Below, one piece after another: positions 34,459 through 44,743 of a stretch of 64,000 nt of DNA. The notes beneath the pieces were generated by a model. The model was not told the DNA's origin and did no database searches. It was given only the letters and a program-made list of their open reading frames with translations. Numbering within the stretch: position 1 is the stretch's first letter; each line of letters starts with the position of its first letter. Source of the DNA: Ephemerocybe angulata (lineage: Eukaryota > Basidiomycota > Agaricomycetes > Agaricales > Psathyrellaceae); the NCBI GenBank assembly GCA_013368325.1, contig JAACJK010000109.1:558001-622000 (forward strand). The letters run 5' to 3'. The position numbers and the translations under genes are program-made.

Positions 34459-34735
34459 AAAAATCAAAAAAAAAAAAACTAGGACCCCAGACACCCCGTG
34501 ACTGTGACTGATGATTGGAAGAAGGAAGTGGAAGGAGGAAAGTGGAAGTGGAAGTCTGGGAGTGGAATTACTAGGTGTGGAAATTCCAGCTGGAACAGGA
34601 ACAGGATTGGGAAAAGGGAAAAGGGAAGAAGGAAATAGGGAAGGGGAAATACGTGTGGAAATGCCTGCCTATTGGGCTCCAGATATACCTAAATTGAGGA
34701 GCCTAGTAGGCGCTTTTTCCTATGTGACTAAGGTG
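34459..34735 (-). repeat. KDZ right terminal inverted repeat
   Basis: About 277 bp, the reverse complement of 15365-15638, ending CCTATGTGACTAAGGTG at 34735. Confidence 0.9.
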
Positions 34736-34742
34736 TTATTGT
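34736..34742. repeat. 7-bp target site duplication (right) of KDZ element
   Basis: TTATTGT, identical to 15358-15364. Confidence 0.85.
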
Positions 34743-34765
34743 GGGTGAACAATAATTGGACTTGC

Positions 34766-37097
34766 CGACCGTCTAGCGCCGCCAATAGAGCCGAGGCCAC
34801 GCCTGCTGCATCGAGAAGGCGCAGAAGGTGGATATAGAACCGCTTCCAGACTCCGATTTCAAATTCGTGGAGAATATCGACTACGAGCGCCGATATTAAG
34901 CTGAACTCTTTGGGAGTTGGAAGTGTCAGGAAGGGGGACTAGAAAAAAACATGTTAAGGAAGACGACCGAAGTTTCAAGCGAAACCGAACCTCGACAGGA
35001 TTTAACGAGAGATCGTCAAGAATTTTGCCAATCGGTTCCCCGCTGACTGCATACTCATCGTCGTAGATTTTCGTCCGTGCCTGAGAGATAAGTCTCCTTT
35101 GCTCTGCATCCGACCGCTGTTTTTCTTCTCGTTCAGTGTCGATCGGGGACTTCAGAGTGGACAGGGCCCAGCTCGTAACTTGACATCGGTGGCAGGGATG
35201 GTTGCCATTTTTCCGGACGCACGCGACGAGCATTCTACCCTCAATGAGCAGCCGTGCAAGATAGGAAATACATATGAATGAAGACCCACCTTTCTGGGTA
35301 ATCCGCCGAGTAGGTAAAAATCCTGGGATAAAAGCACCGCTTGTGACCATCTGGGCAGGCGAGTACGATTCCATTTTTCATAGCATCGCGAAGTTCCTCG
35401 TCCAGGAGGATAGACCACTGCTTCTGAAATAATTCTTGAGCGCAGAAGGTAAATAGACCTTCGGCCGGGAGCTTTCCGTCGTTTCGCTCCGTAAGGATAT
35501 CTTGAAATGAGTCGGAGAGCTAAGATGAGCGAAGGGAAGTAAGTATGGTTGAGCCCATGTAGCATAGAGAACCAGTACAGCACCGTTTGAAAGTATGCAA
35601 TATGGTAGCACAAGCCCTCGTTGGGCTCACAACGTCGACCTTTGGACTCGTTCGCGAACATCAAGTAACACGGCCATAGGGAAGCAGGGCCAAAGTGGGT
35701 AAGCGACGTGGCGTCCGACGAGAACATTAGGCCAACAACAACGCGCTCCAGTCCCGTGTTGGCTTCGGTTTTAGGAAGCCTCTGGACCTCCTCGTGTGCC
35801 TCGCGGAATGCCCGCGACGTGTACATCTCCCCGTATAATTCGACCTCGGGCAAGGCATCGTTCGGCCTCCATGTGGCCTTGTACGGAGTATAGTGGAATT
35901 GGCGGAAGTCGTCTGCATTGGATACCTTCTCCTTAATGACGGACATAATACTGCGATGGCGTAGTTCTCCGACTCTGTGAGACTTCGTTCCAGGTGAACC
36001 CCGCATCTTGGAGTGGAATGGAACGTCAATGGTTATCTCGGTCCGTTTCCATCCATCGTCGTCTATCCACGCCCCCTCGCCCTCGGGAAGGTCGTCTTTA
36101 TTCGCGCCCAAGGATCTGAACGTCTGCGGCCAGTTAGTAGAAATCATGTCCTCGAAGCAAAAGGTTGGCTGCTTAAAGATCCCCATGAGCTTTTGAAACT
36201 CGAGGAACGATTTGCCATTAGAGTTCCAGAACCATTCCGCAACCTCAAAGGAGGATTTATTCGGGAATGGTCCGTACAGCGGAGTTCCTGCCAGGAGTGT
36301 CGCCCTTTGATCTCGCTTGGTAGAAGACAAATCCTGGGGCATGCGTAGACCGGCATCGGTGAGGTCCTTCACCGTTAAAATGGAATCGGGGTCGTGAATG
36401 AGCCTTTCTTGGTCGGTTGATATCATGTACGATCTCCGGACCCTAAACGGATCGATTTTCGACGGAACATTAGCCAAACGACGAATATCGGTAAGCTTGA
36501 GTCGTGAGGTCGAGGCCAATGCAGCTAAGAGAAGGTTCGGCGTTCAGAGTTCAGCGTTCAGAGTCATGATAGAGGCCAACTGACTGATGTCGTCGTTGAT
36601 CACAACAGCAGTCGTATCCCAACCATTGTCGCCGTAGCGTGGGTTGGGACGAATCTTCCGCGATGACTTCTTTTGGGATAGATCCGCGGTTGATACCTCA
36701 CGCTCCCTCTAGAAAGATAGTCTTAGTACACAGATTGCCAAGAGAGAACAAACCTTTAAAAAGGACATACTGTGTCTTCGCGGATCGCGACTTCTGCTTG
36801 AATATTAGTCTCCTCTTCAACGAACTCAACAACTGGATCCGGCTCGAGCTGGGCATTCTGGGGGAACGATATACAAAATTAAAACATTGCTTATGGAGAG
36901 ATGAGAATATGACACACGTTGATGTCAGCTGTATCGCGCCTCTGCCTTTTTTTTGCCTCCCACAATAGCCTGGTCTCCTCGAGGATCTCCGAGAATTTGC
37001 GTTTGGCCTTCCGGCAAGATCGCTGGTGCGCTTCGAGAAATCTTGGAGCCGAGTAAGTCTTTCCACAGTGGGAACACTCGTAATGGTCTGTTGACAT
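34766..37097 (-). CDS. Plavaka transposase, N-terminal half (upstream of KDZ insertion)
   Basis: Starts MSTDHYECSHCGKTYSAPRF with a C2H2 zinc finger (C-x2-C...H-x4-C-type, CSHCGKTY...HQRSC). An alternative start at 37145 adds 16 residues. Exons 37097-36918, 36857-36771, 36708-36585 and 36524 onward join in phase. The fourth carries the Plavaka signature VELYGEMYTSRAFREAHEEV then LERVVVGLMFSSDATSLTHF, ASLWPCYLMFANESK and GLCYHIAYFQT; the next begins LSDSFQDILTE. Later exons read MLVACVRKNGNHPCHRCQ and FSLISALVVDILHEFEIGVW. The last exon of this half ends ALLAALDGR at 34766, at a GCAAGT donor whose acceptor lies at 15324-15325 beyond the KDZ element. No internal stop was found. Confidence 0.85.
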
Positions 37098-37099
37098 TT

Positions 37100-37779
37100 C
37101 GAGGTCCGCGTTGGCCTGAAAGACGGCTATCAGAGAGCGGGACAATGCGAGGTGGAATAAGGCTTCTTTGAAGCTGAACTTATATCACTTTACTGGAGCG
37201 GTGTACTTGAGGGATCAGGCCAATAGGGACTTAGTAACCAGTAACCAGATAATACAGGCAGCCGTCAAGGATTATGATACTGTGAGCCAGGAGTGCACCT
37301 CACAGTGCCGGAGCACCTCCTCACGTACTAAGTGCCCCATTTGACCGAGCAACGTTGCGTCACGACTACGGGGGTGTAAACGCAACGGTATACCTCCTTG
37401 TATAACCTGGTACGGGCCTGCACTATATCACCGGATGAGTCACTTGAAGTGGAAGCGATAGCTACTTGCGCTGGAATAGTATCTCAGGCCGTCGCTAGCC
37501 TCTAGGCATTATTCTGTTGAATTTCAACAAGTAGCTCGAGTCTCATCGCCTCCCTCGTTGTTATGCCGATAAATAAATAATAACTTCCCATGGTTGAACC
37601 TGGTATCGTAGCCGGTCGCCGTCGCGATACAGTAGGCGCCTGTAAGCGCCCGTTGCCAGTGGTCGTCAGTTCAAGATTTCCCCATTTGAATACAACAAGG
37701 GGGGGGATTTATACCCGCGCCTCGGGCAAATGAGACTCAGCACTTCCTCTCTAAACACTCTTTGATCCCTCTTCGTACT
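37100..37779. other. intergenic; promoter region of coiled-coil gene at its end
   Basis: The 5' flank of the Plavaka gene. One Plavaka end should lie here but was not identified. A copy of TAAGCGCCC is at about 37641. GATTTATACCCG near 37708 is a TATA-like box about 70 bp upstream of the ATG at 37780. Confidence 0.4.
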
Positions 37780-38409
37780 ATGTCTACATCTGTTTCCAAT
37801 GGGCCACTTAACCCGGCCAGCACTGCCATGGATGGAAATACTTTTGCTATAAACACTGAATATGTCGCCGAAAACCTCCATCGGGCTACGAAGAGGGGTA
37901 AGTTTTCTTGCATTTGCTCTGTGCACGAAAGTGGCTCATGTTATTTGGTATCGGCAGCGAGGGCCCCGGTGGCCAGCTACGAGAACAAAGGTCGCCGGTT
38001 TGAAGGTGGACATGCCGTCAAGAAATTACCCATCCCAGTTCGCGCCGTCGGAGTCGAGATCTACGAGAAGCTGGTAGCGGAGTTAAACGCCCGCATCGTC
38101 ACATTGGAGAGGTCGGAGCGACGATTGAAGAAGCAGCTCCAGGCCAAGAGGGAGGAGCTAATGGATGACAGGTCCGAATTAGGGGGGTTGAGGACACAGG
38201 TACTTGAAGCTTCAGAGAAGATCGACGAGCAGATGGAAGAGATGAACATCCTCCGACTCGCGGTCGATCGGTTCCGGGGCTGGTGGTTAAATGAGTACCA
38301 CTTTGTGAAGGTGCTTCTTGACATCGTCCCGAACCCAAAGGACGTGGAAGTTATCGCGAATTCTTCCCATGCCCGCTACAGGACTTTCTGCGGCGAAGAA
38401 AATCCTTAA
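37780..38409 (+). CDS. coiled-coil hypothetical protein
   Basis: Exons 37780-37897 and 37958-38409 give 189 residues starting MSTSVSNGPLNPASTAMDG. The 60-bp intron (GTAAGT...GGCAG) has no stop and a length divisible by three, so unspliced message would also be translated. Residues from about 75 to 150 form a strong coiled coil (LVAELNARIVTLERSERRLK; LQAKREELMDDRSELGGLRT; EKIDEQMEEMNILRLAVDRF). The C-terminus (WWLNEYHFVKVLLDIVPNPK) is folded-looking. No enzymatic motif. A TATA-like box lies about 70 bp upstream. A broken copy lies at 40048 onward. Confidence 0.6.
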   Translation: MSTSVSNGPLNPASTAMDGNTFAINTEYVAENLHRATKRGKFSCICSVHESGSCYLVSAARAPVASYENKGRRFEGGHAVKKLPIPVRAVGVEIYEKLVAELNARIVTLERSERRLKKQLQAKREELMDDRSELGGLRTQVLEASEKIDEQMEEMNILRLAVDRFRGWWLNEYHFVKVLLDIVPNPKDVEVIANSSHARYRTFCGEENP

Positions 38410-38576
38410 TCCGTCCATAGACCCCAGCATCGTGGTCAAGCAGCATGTATTTAGAAATGTTTGTAGAGTTTGAGTACTGAATGTTTTACGGCGCCTCTTA
38501 TACCCGACTGAAAACTTGCCTACCCAAGGGAACGGCGTATGTGACCTCCCAGCGGCCTATGCAGTGCTCCCAGGGG

Positions 38577-39261
38577 TGACGCAACGCCCACCCCCCACGG
38601 TTTCTGTTCCTTCTTCCAAAGGCTCCCTCGTCGCGTTGCGGGTCTCCTGAGGACCTAGTGCGAGGTCCGCCGCCTTATCGAGCGCGTCCCGAGTCGACTG
38701 CGAGTGGTTGTTACTGTCTGGACGTTAGTCACCCTTTCGACCATCAAACGTAAGAGTCGAACGTACGGTCCAAGGACCCATCCTAACGATACGTCGTTTG
38801 CCGGAACCTTGTTCTGCAAACCCACACGCCCGAAGAGGTAGTCGCCTGGGCGAAGCTCAAGTAGACCTACATAAAGTAAACGTCAGGCGTGTATAACCGG
38901 GCGTCCGCTAGCACAACATACCTTGCGTTCTCAGTTCCTCCCGTCGTCCACGAGGTATTTCCAGCATTTCCTCAAAATCACGGGGGTCCTTCATCGAGAG
39001 TGGGCGCGTATCATATTTAATGACGTATGTCCGCCCTCCTGAGCCCTTCGGTCGATCAGGATGGTTCGTGGCTTCGTAGATGTCAGGAAGTCGGGGGTTC
39101 CTGCCTTTCAACTCCAGGCGTCGCTCCGTATACGCGCGAAAGGGCTGAGATCTGGATGGGTGCGCCATATCGAACAGGTAGCGAATGAAAGATGAATTGG
39201 ATGGCGTCTCTAGCGTCCGGACCTTTATTGAGGTCATTACTCCCCCATGACGCTCGTCCAT
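38577..39261 (-). pseudogene. truncated copy of TET/JBP-like dioxygenase gene
   Basis: From the ATG at 39261 the frame MDERHGGVMTSIKVRTLETP runs like that of the full gene at 50425. Exon 2 and part of exon 3 follow, and homology stops at 38577. It lacks the entire catalytic region (HxD...H...R), so it cannot make an active enzyme. Small substitutions relative to the full gene (for example GSGGRTY for GLRGRTY) show some divergence. Confidence 0.8.
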
Positions 39262-40000
39262 CTATATGTCGATGCCTCGGAGCGTCCTCTCTTCCATATC
39301 CTCTCTTATCGATGAGCTGAGGTAAGGTGATTAGTGAAGATAAGAAAACAGGATCACTTTGCGACCCAAAAAGGACCTCGTAGGTTGCCACTCACGGAGG
39401 TATGTACCAGGTGACACAGGCCCTGGAGCCGGCGCCCATGCCTTTACAGGATCCTTCCCGCTCTGCCCAGTTTTCTTAATTGAGAGTAGGGCCGTAGGAC
39501 AGTCGCTGAACGACTGCCGCGTCAGGCGATACCCTCCCCGAGCGCCGTTGGAGGGCTCCCGTGTCTTCCCGTCTCGGTCGGCGCTTAAGTTACACAAGTT
39601 CGAGCGGGGTTCCATAATATTTCATGGCCACGAGCATCGATGGACGACACCCGTTCCTGGCTTCACGAAGGCCGTTGAACGGCTTCCGCTGCAAGACGGC
39701 CAGGAGGTAGGAGGCCACGTCGCATGGTCGGCACCCAAGACCGCCCGTAGCCACGGTGGCTTCAGCTGTGTATCCGTATTTGGCTCTGTTGTTCAACTTC
39801 CCACGCGGCACGGTTGAATCGGGTCCGTGCACCTTCCGACGAGCGCTTGTCCACACCAAGCGCTTGTTCGCAACACTCACCGTCTTTCAGCCTCAACTCT
39901 CACCACATCCATTTCAATCCTCCTCATCTACGTTCGACGGGGTGATATTCATTGTCGCTCCTTCCCGGCTTGTTGAGTTTCCAGCATTGCATTCTCCAGC
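38577..40000 (-). repeat. 1.42-kb inverted copy of the dioxygenase-gene 5' region
   Basis: Matches the reverse complement of 49698-51107 with only a few scattered differences and one ~12-bp extra segment near 39731. It covers the 5' flank, exon 1, exon 2 and the start of exon 3 of the gene at 50425. Both edges coincide with the coiled-coil gene duplicates: left homology begins right after the 3' tail at 38576, and right homology stops exactly where the second copy starts at 40001. Confidence 0.85.
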
Positions 40001-40047
40001 GAGACTCAACACTTCCACTCTAAACGCCCACTGATCCTCTTCGCGCT

Positions 40048-40420
40048 ATGTCTACATCTATTTCCAATTCGCCACTTAACCCGGCCAGCGCCGCCTGGAT
40101 GGAAATACTTTGGCTATAAACACTGAATATGTCGCCGAAAACCTCCATCGGGCTACGAAGAGGGGTAAGTTTTCTTGCATTTGCTCTGTGCACGAAAGTG
40201 GCTCATGTCATTTGGTATCGGCAGCGAGGGCCCCGGCGGCCAGCTACGAAAACAAAGGTCGCCCTTTGAAGGTGGACATGCCGGCAAGAAATTACCCATC
40301 CAGTTCGCGCCGTCGGAGTCGAGATCTACGAGAAGCTGGTAGCGGAGTTAAACGCCCGCATCGTCACATTGGAGAGGTCGGAGCGACGATTGAAGAAGCA
40401 GCTCCGGGCCAATACCCAAG
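40048..40420 (+). pseudogene. broken copy of the coiled-coil gene
   Basis: Starts MSTSISNSPLNPASAAWME and is disrupted at once: loss of one base shifts the frame to a stop after about 24 codons. The intron is still recognisable. Homology to 37732-38130 ends at CAGCTCCGGGCC, after which the sequence jumps to the equivalent of 38517, an internal loss of roughly 370 bp. The copy begins at 40001 without the TATA-like upstream region of the intact gene, so it also lacks the original promoter. Confidence 0.75.
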
Positions 40421-40595
40421 GGAGCGGCGTAACCTCCCAGCGGCCTATGCGTGACCTCCCAGGGAGTGGCGAATGTGACTTCCCAGTGGAGCGACGTATG
40501 TGACCTCCCAGCGGTTACGCAGTGACCTCCCAGGGGAGTGGGGAATGTGACTTCCCAGCGGAGCGGCGTATGTGACCTCCCAGGGGAGGATAACG
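40421..40595 (+). repeat. GTGACCTCCCAGSGG minisatellite
   Basis: Six to seven degenerate units of about 20-30 bp with the core GTGACYTCCCAG. A two-unit version is at 38520-38576 behind the intact coiled-coil gene, so the array expanded in the broken copy. Confidence 0.7.
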
Positions 40596-40599
40596 GCCT

Positions 40600-41892
40600 T
40601 TTTGTCGGCAGGGGGCTGAATCTACGTGCCGTGGATGGCAAATCACCGGATGTCGTGAAGACGAGCCTTCTCTCAGCGCTAGCAGACTCGTCAGTCTTCG
40701 TTGACCGTTACTAGTCCTGTGGTCAAACTATAGGGTTTTAATGTCGGATATGTACAACCGGCCCCATCCTCATGGAGAACCTCCCTCGAAAGGGCATCAA
40801 GATGAGGTAAGAGTTGGGTAAGAGTTCACTTCGGGTGAGCTACATATGCAAGTTGGATCCTAGCATCGCGGCACTCCCAAGCTCACCTTACCTTCAGACT
40901 TCAGAATACTTATCCTGAGCGGCTTGATGCTGAGGTCGAACTTGGCGGCCTGCCGTTCTCCGATTTTCATTTCGAATGATCAACTGTCGCGTGCCAGTGG
41001 GTCGCGTCTGAAGGACGGAGACTTGGTCCATCAGGGCTGGGGAGTGCGAGTCGAACGAGACAGTCCATTGCTCGTGCTACGTGTTCGAAAGATAATGAGA
41101 CTGGACTTCTTCACCCAAAGCCTTGCCCGTTATAAGCCTAACGGGAACGTCAAGGCGGAGACTTCATTTCCAACGACCTGGAGCGAGTCGGGTTCATTTC
41201 ATATAGCATATGTACAGAACGTGGAAGCTATAGTGAATCGATAGAAGGGAAGCCTGCACCTAAGGCCTAGCCTGTAACGGCAGGTTTAATCGATAAAAAT
41301 CCACGGTTGTGCAGAGTTGTGCTTTGGCTGTGCTTCCTTGTGCTTCCTTGTGCTTCCTCAACGCACGTTTGATTCGGAGAGCCGACTCGGAGACCTCGCG
41401 AAGTGATATATCTCTGGCACGAACTATGTTTAGAAGATCATCGCTCAGCGCTCAGCGGCGACAACCGTTATCGCCGATAAGATTCCACAGTCCGAGTCCT
41501 ATGACTGTGTCGAACGCTCGGATAATAAGGTGGAGTAAGATTCTCTGAATATTATACAGCTACCTTGGGAATCGGATTAGACCCAGCGTTCGAGGCGCAG
41601 CAAAATTGAACGAAGTAATACATCTCATAAGTAAAGAATAAATAAGAATATCGGTCGTGATGATTGTATACATATGTAAATGGTTTGCGACAGTATACAG
41701 ATGCAGGTGTCAAAGTGGACGGCCATGTGGATGACAAATTCTGGAGATGAAGAGAGGTGGAATGATCGGAGCTGCTCGTTGCGCCCAGAGTGAGAAAGGG
41801 GGTGGGGAGAAAGAAGGCGGCGGGGAGAAGAATCCTGCGACAGGGCATAAGCTCCAGTCCTACATGGATGAGCTACAAAGGCGTGGACTCAC
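40600..41892. other. intergenic, no supported gene
   Basis: Only short frames. A short GTGCTTCCTT tandem repeat is at about 41330-41360. Confidence 0.4.
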
Positions 41893-42580
41893 CTAGACCA
41901 AGTCAGGTTGCTGCAACTTAAACCAGTGCAGCGCATCGAAAAGCGAATTCAGACCTGATTGTTGATAGAGAGAGAGAGACTCCGGGGCCCGGACTATCTC
42001 GATGAGATTGTCGTATTGAACTTTGGCTGCGGTGTAGTCGTCCTTGATGACCTGGTCCTCGGGGGTGGTCCTCTCGTGCCGTTTGGCCACGATATAGAAG
42101 TAAACGACGCCAATCACGATCTCAACGTCCAGCACCTTCTCTCCGCTCTTACACTCCGCATCGCTTTTGGCGGAAATCGAAGTCATCGTCGATGACTGCG
42201 ACGCGGTGCGGGAAAGGATGTTGGAGGGAGCGGAGGAAGCTGAGGTATCCGTGCCGGCCTCGGAGGGCGCGTGAGGGCTCGAGGGGCTAGGCAACACAAG
42301 GACATGAGAAGTGAACACGAGCACATCAGGAGCTGTGGCTCACCGGCCACCGCATAAGGACAGAGGTCGACGAGGAGGGGAACCCTGTGATTAGGGAAGT
42401 CGTTGTAAAGAAATCCCATGCGCATAATGGTAGAAGCGGCATACCAAGGAAGCTGCGCCGCAGCTTTTGCCTTCGAACCCCAATCCCGGGCGGGACCTCT
42501 GCGCAGGCATTACAGCCGACATACCAACTCAAGGATAAATAGAAGCAAGCAGTGAAGAGGAGGGGAATGTCAATGATCAA
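41893..42580 (-). CDS. possible multi-exon hypothetical membrane protein
   Basis: A minus-strand frame starts MIIDIPLLFTACFYLSLSWY, a hydrophobic N-terminus that could be a signal anchor, and runs to QKLRRSFL, where a GT donor is followed by candidate exons. The downstream part reads EKVLDVEIVIGVVYFYIVAK then DNLIEIVRAPESLSLYQQSG, ending LKLQQ-like at 41893. Two alternative frames are open in the middle exon and I cannot decide the splice pattern. No family recognised. Confidence 0.35.
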
Positions 42581-42599
42581 GTTCGTAGGGGTGGGGGGA

Positions 42600-44743
42600 A
42601 GTTCGACACGTCACCCACGGCCGTCTGTCTATATATGTGTGGACGCTCGGAAGCCGATGGTATCAATTTGCTCGTGGAATGCTGTGCAGCTACGGTGCAG
42701 CGGGCACCACGCACGGCCTTCGAACCGGAAATTGTAAGGCATTATTCATGCTTATTTCACCCGACTACGGCTTAAGTTGTCAACAGTATTACTTATCAAG
42801 TTGTGTTCTGGTAAGTCCTGTCAGAAAGATGGTCATCTTGTTAATATCAATGACCGGCACTCGGCCGAGGCGCCGTCACGGCCACTTCAGACTATGTCAC
42901 TTCGCGTTGCAAAACGAAGGCCCAGACCATCCCTCTAGCTGCATGGAGCTGCGGGGTTGCGAGTATACTCCCAAGTGCGCCGGGCCAAAGTCTTTGAAAG
43001 TCACGCATCCCGGGTAGGTAAGGACCTGTAAGGACTCGATATCTAACGCAATTAGACTCTTTCGAAACATGGAACCTTGAATGAATGAACCCGAACTGCA
43101 GAACTTGACTCGTGACTGTGCTCCAACGCTGCAACGGGCCATGTATACAGCAACACATTGTCTAGATCAACGATTACTTCACCCTCATTCTCAGTCCTTC
43201 CGGTGAGGCATTCTTCTAAGCTTTGAAATTCGCTCGGGCCTCAAGAGACTGGAACTAGCGCTCAGCCTCGGGTGAGTACCGCTGGTCCCTTAAAATTGAT
43301 TGATGTATGCCTGAGTACCGTACGTATTTATTCCCCTATATGAGTAATATATCATATGATTATCAGGAGACTTGAAGAATCGAGGGCGGAACGTGTAGCC
43401 AGAATAAGCGCCCATACTTAAGATCTAGGTGCTTAAGTTATCACAAACACATAACCAGGTACCATGGCTAACTTCCCACTGAGTCTCAGTATATTTAGGG
43501 TCTCGGTTTTAACTCAGTTAGTAGCAGATTGGGCCCGGGCAGCAAATCATGTTCAAGTTGAACCAATTCACGGTGCGCGGCTATCCAGCCGAGTTTCTAT
43601 CCTCTCGGCCTAAAACATCAGTTACGCTCAGTCCCTCAGTCTCCAAAATGGCATTAATGATATATTACCAAAATCTTAGTATGCTTTCTACCCACCACGC
43701 AGTTCAGCGGGGTGATAAGCGCATTGACCGACACGTGTGATTTGCGACGCAACATGGGCGCTTAAATTGTAATATCATACTGACTGCCACCTTGGTCAAA
43801 GAAGCACAGATATACTGAAAATTAGGGAATGGTAATGAGAAGTTAGACCTCACGGTAAGACTGATCCTATCAAAGATGGGTACTAAGTACATTTCAATAC
43901 GATTGGGAGCGATGGCACCGACGACTCATCCACCAAGTCAAGTTCCATTATGCATGCCTTCGTCACGACATTTCTGTCAAACCTGAGTTCCACTCCAAAC
44001 TTGCTCAGACATACCCCAGTCTGGGCTGACATATATCATTCTAAGCAACGGACCATGATTTCTATGGAGATTTATTCAATTTAACGGCATGCGGTCGTTG
44101 AGCTATGGATTGGTTGGTCACGGATGTCAAACGCGTTGGTAACTGTATCTATGTACGTCGCGCGTATCTAGCGCTCGGGAGGCTGGCTGTCACAGTTGCA
44201 GCGGTGAGAACTTTATGTGGATTCAATTGGGCAGAGACCTGGCTGTTTTGCATCGAATTAAAGATTCTGTGAGCTCTGAGATGCTATCATCTAAGGCATG
44301 CTCACCCGATGTGGTATCTGCTGTTTCCCAGCGTATGGGGTCCAAACTTCCATTGAGAGGTAACTGGCACCACCTTGGGTGGCCAGGGACCTTGGACCTC
44401 CCAGCTGCTCCTTTCAGCGTCACATCCTTGGCGCCAGACACCGGGACTTCCGTAAGGATGTGAAGTGAAGCGGCTCGTGAACCGATCTGCTCGAGATTGG
44501 GGTTTCGAAGGTTGGCATTCGCAACGTGTTCCCCGTGATGATTTCATTTGACAGGACATTCATTCAATCCATTGAACACAGTCACCGGCCGAGTGCTCCT
44601 AATTTAAGCACTAAATTCCGACGGTCGCAAGATCGATGCGGGAGTTTCTGTTCCGTAACATATAAACCAACCCAACGACTTTGCCTCTTTATCACGACGA
44701 TCACCAGCGATCCTCCTCTGCCCCCTTGTTTCCCTCACGCGTC
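42600..44743. other. intergenic; possible 355-bp TIR element
   Basis: Holds an exact 11-bp inverted pair, TAAGCGCCCAT at 43404-43414 and its reverse complement at about 43748-43758. No gene is supported. AACATATAAACC near 44660 is a TATA-like box about 80 bp upstream of the next gene. Confidence 0.35.

Larger units (their letters stand above)
15365..34735. mobile_element. 19.4-kb KDZ-superfamily DNA transposon, apparently complete
   Basis: Both ends carry near-identical inverted repeats of about 275 bp (outermost bases CACCTTAGTCACATAGG), flanked by the direct duplication TTATTGT. Inside are a full-length Kyakuja-Dileera-Zisupton transposase (17929-21245, minus), a small gene next to it (21997-22592, minus), two plus-strand genes (25160-25921 and 26415-31194) and two minus-strand genes (31537-32569 and 32603-33357). 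All six have open, phase-consistent exons. CTTCCAG-rich arrays sit just inside each TIR in mirrored orientation. The two TIRs differ visibly only in a homopolymer run, which points to a recent insertion. The element lies in an intron of a Plavaka transposase gene. Family assignment rests on the transposase; KDZ elements are known in basidiomycetes. Confidence 0.9.

Noticed and set aside
12669..37391. 12-bp inverted pair ATACCGTTGCGT at 12669 and 37380 as possible Plavaka ends
   Set aside because: The match is short, does not extend, and no target duplication flanks it. The true Plavaka termini remain unidentified.
39331..39615. Conserved 94-codon frame (MEPRSNLCNLSADRDG...) found twice
   Set aside because: It lies in the inverted duplication, so conservation between the two copies is no evidence of coding. 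It may be a former 5' exon of the dioxygenase gene and is reported as such, not as a separate gene.
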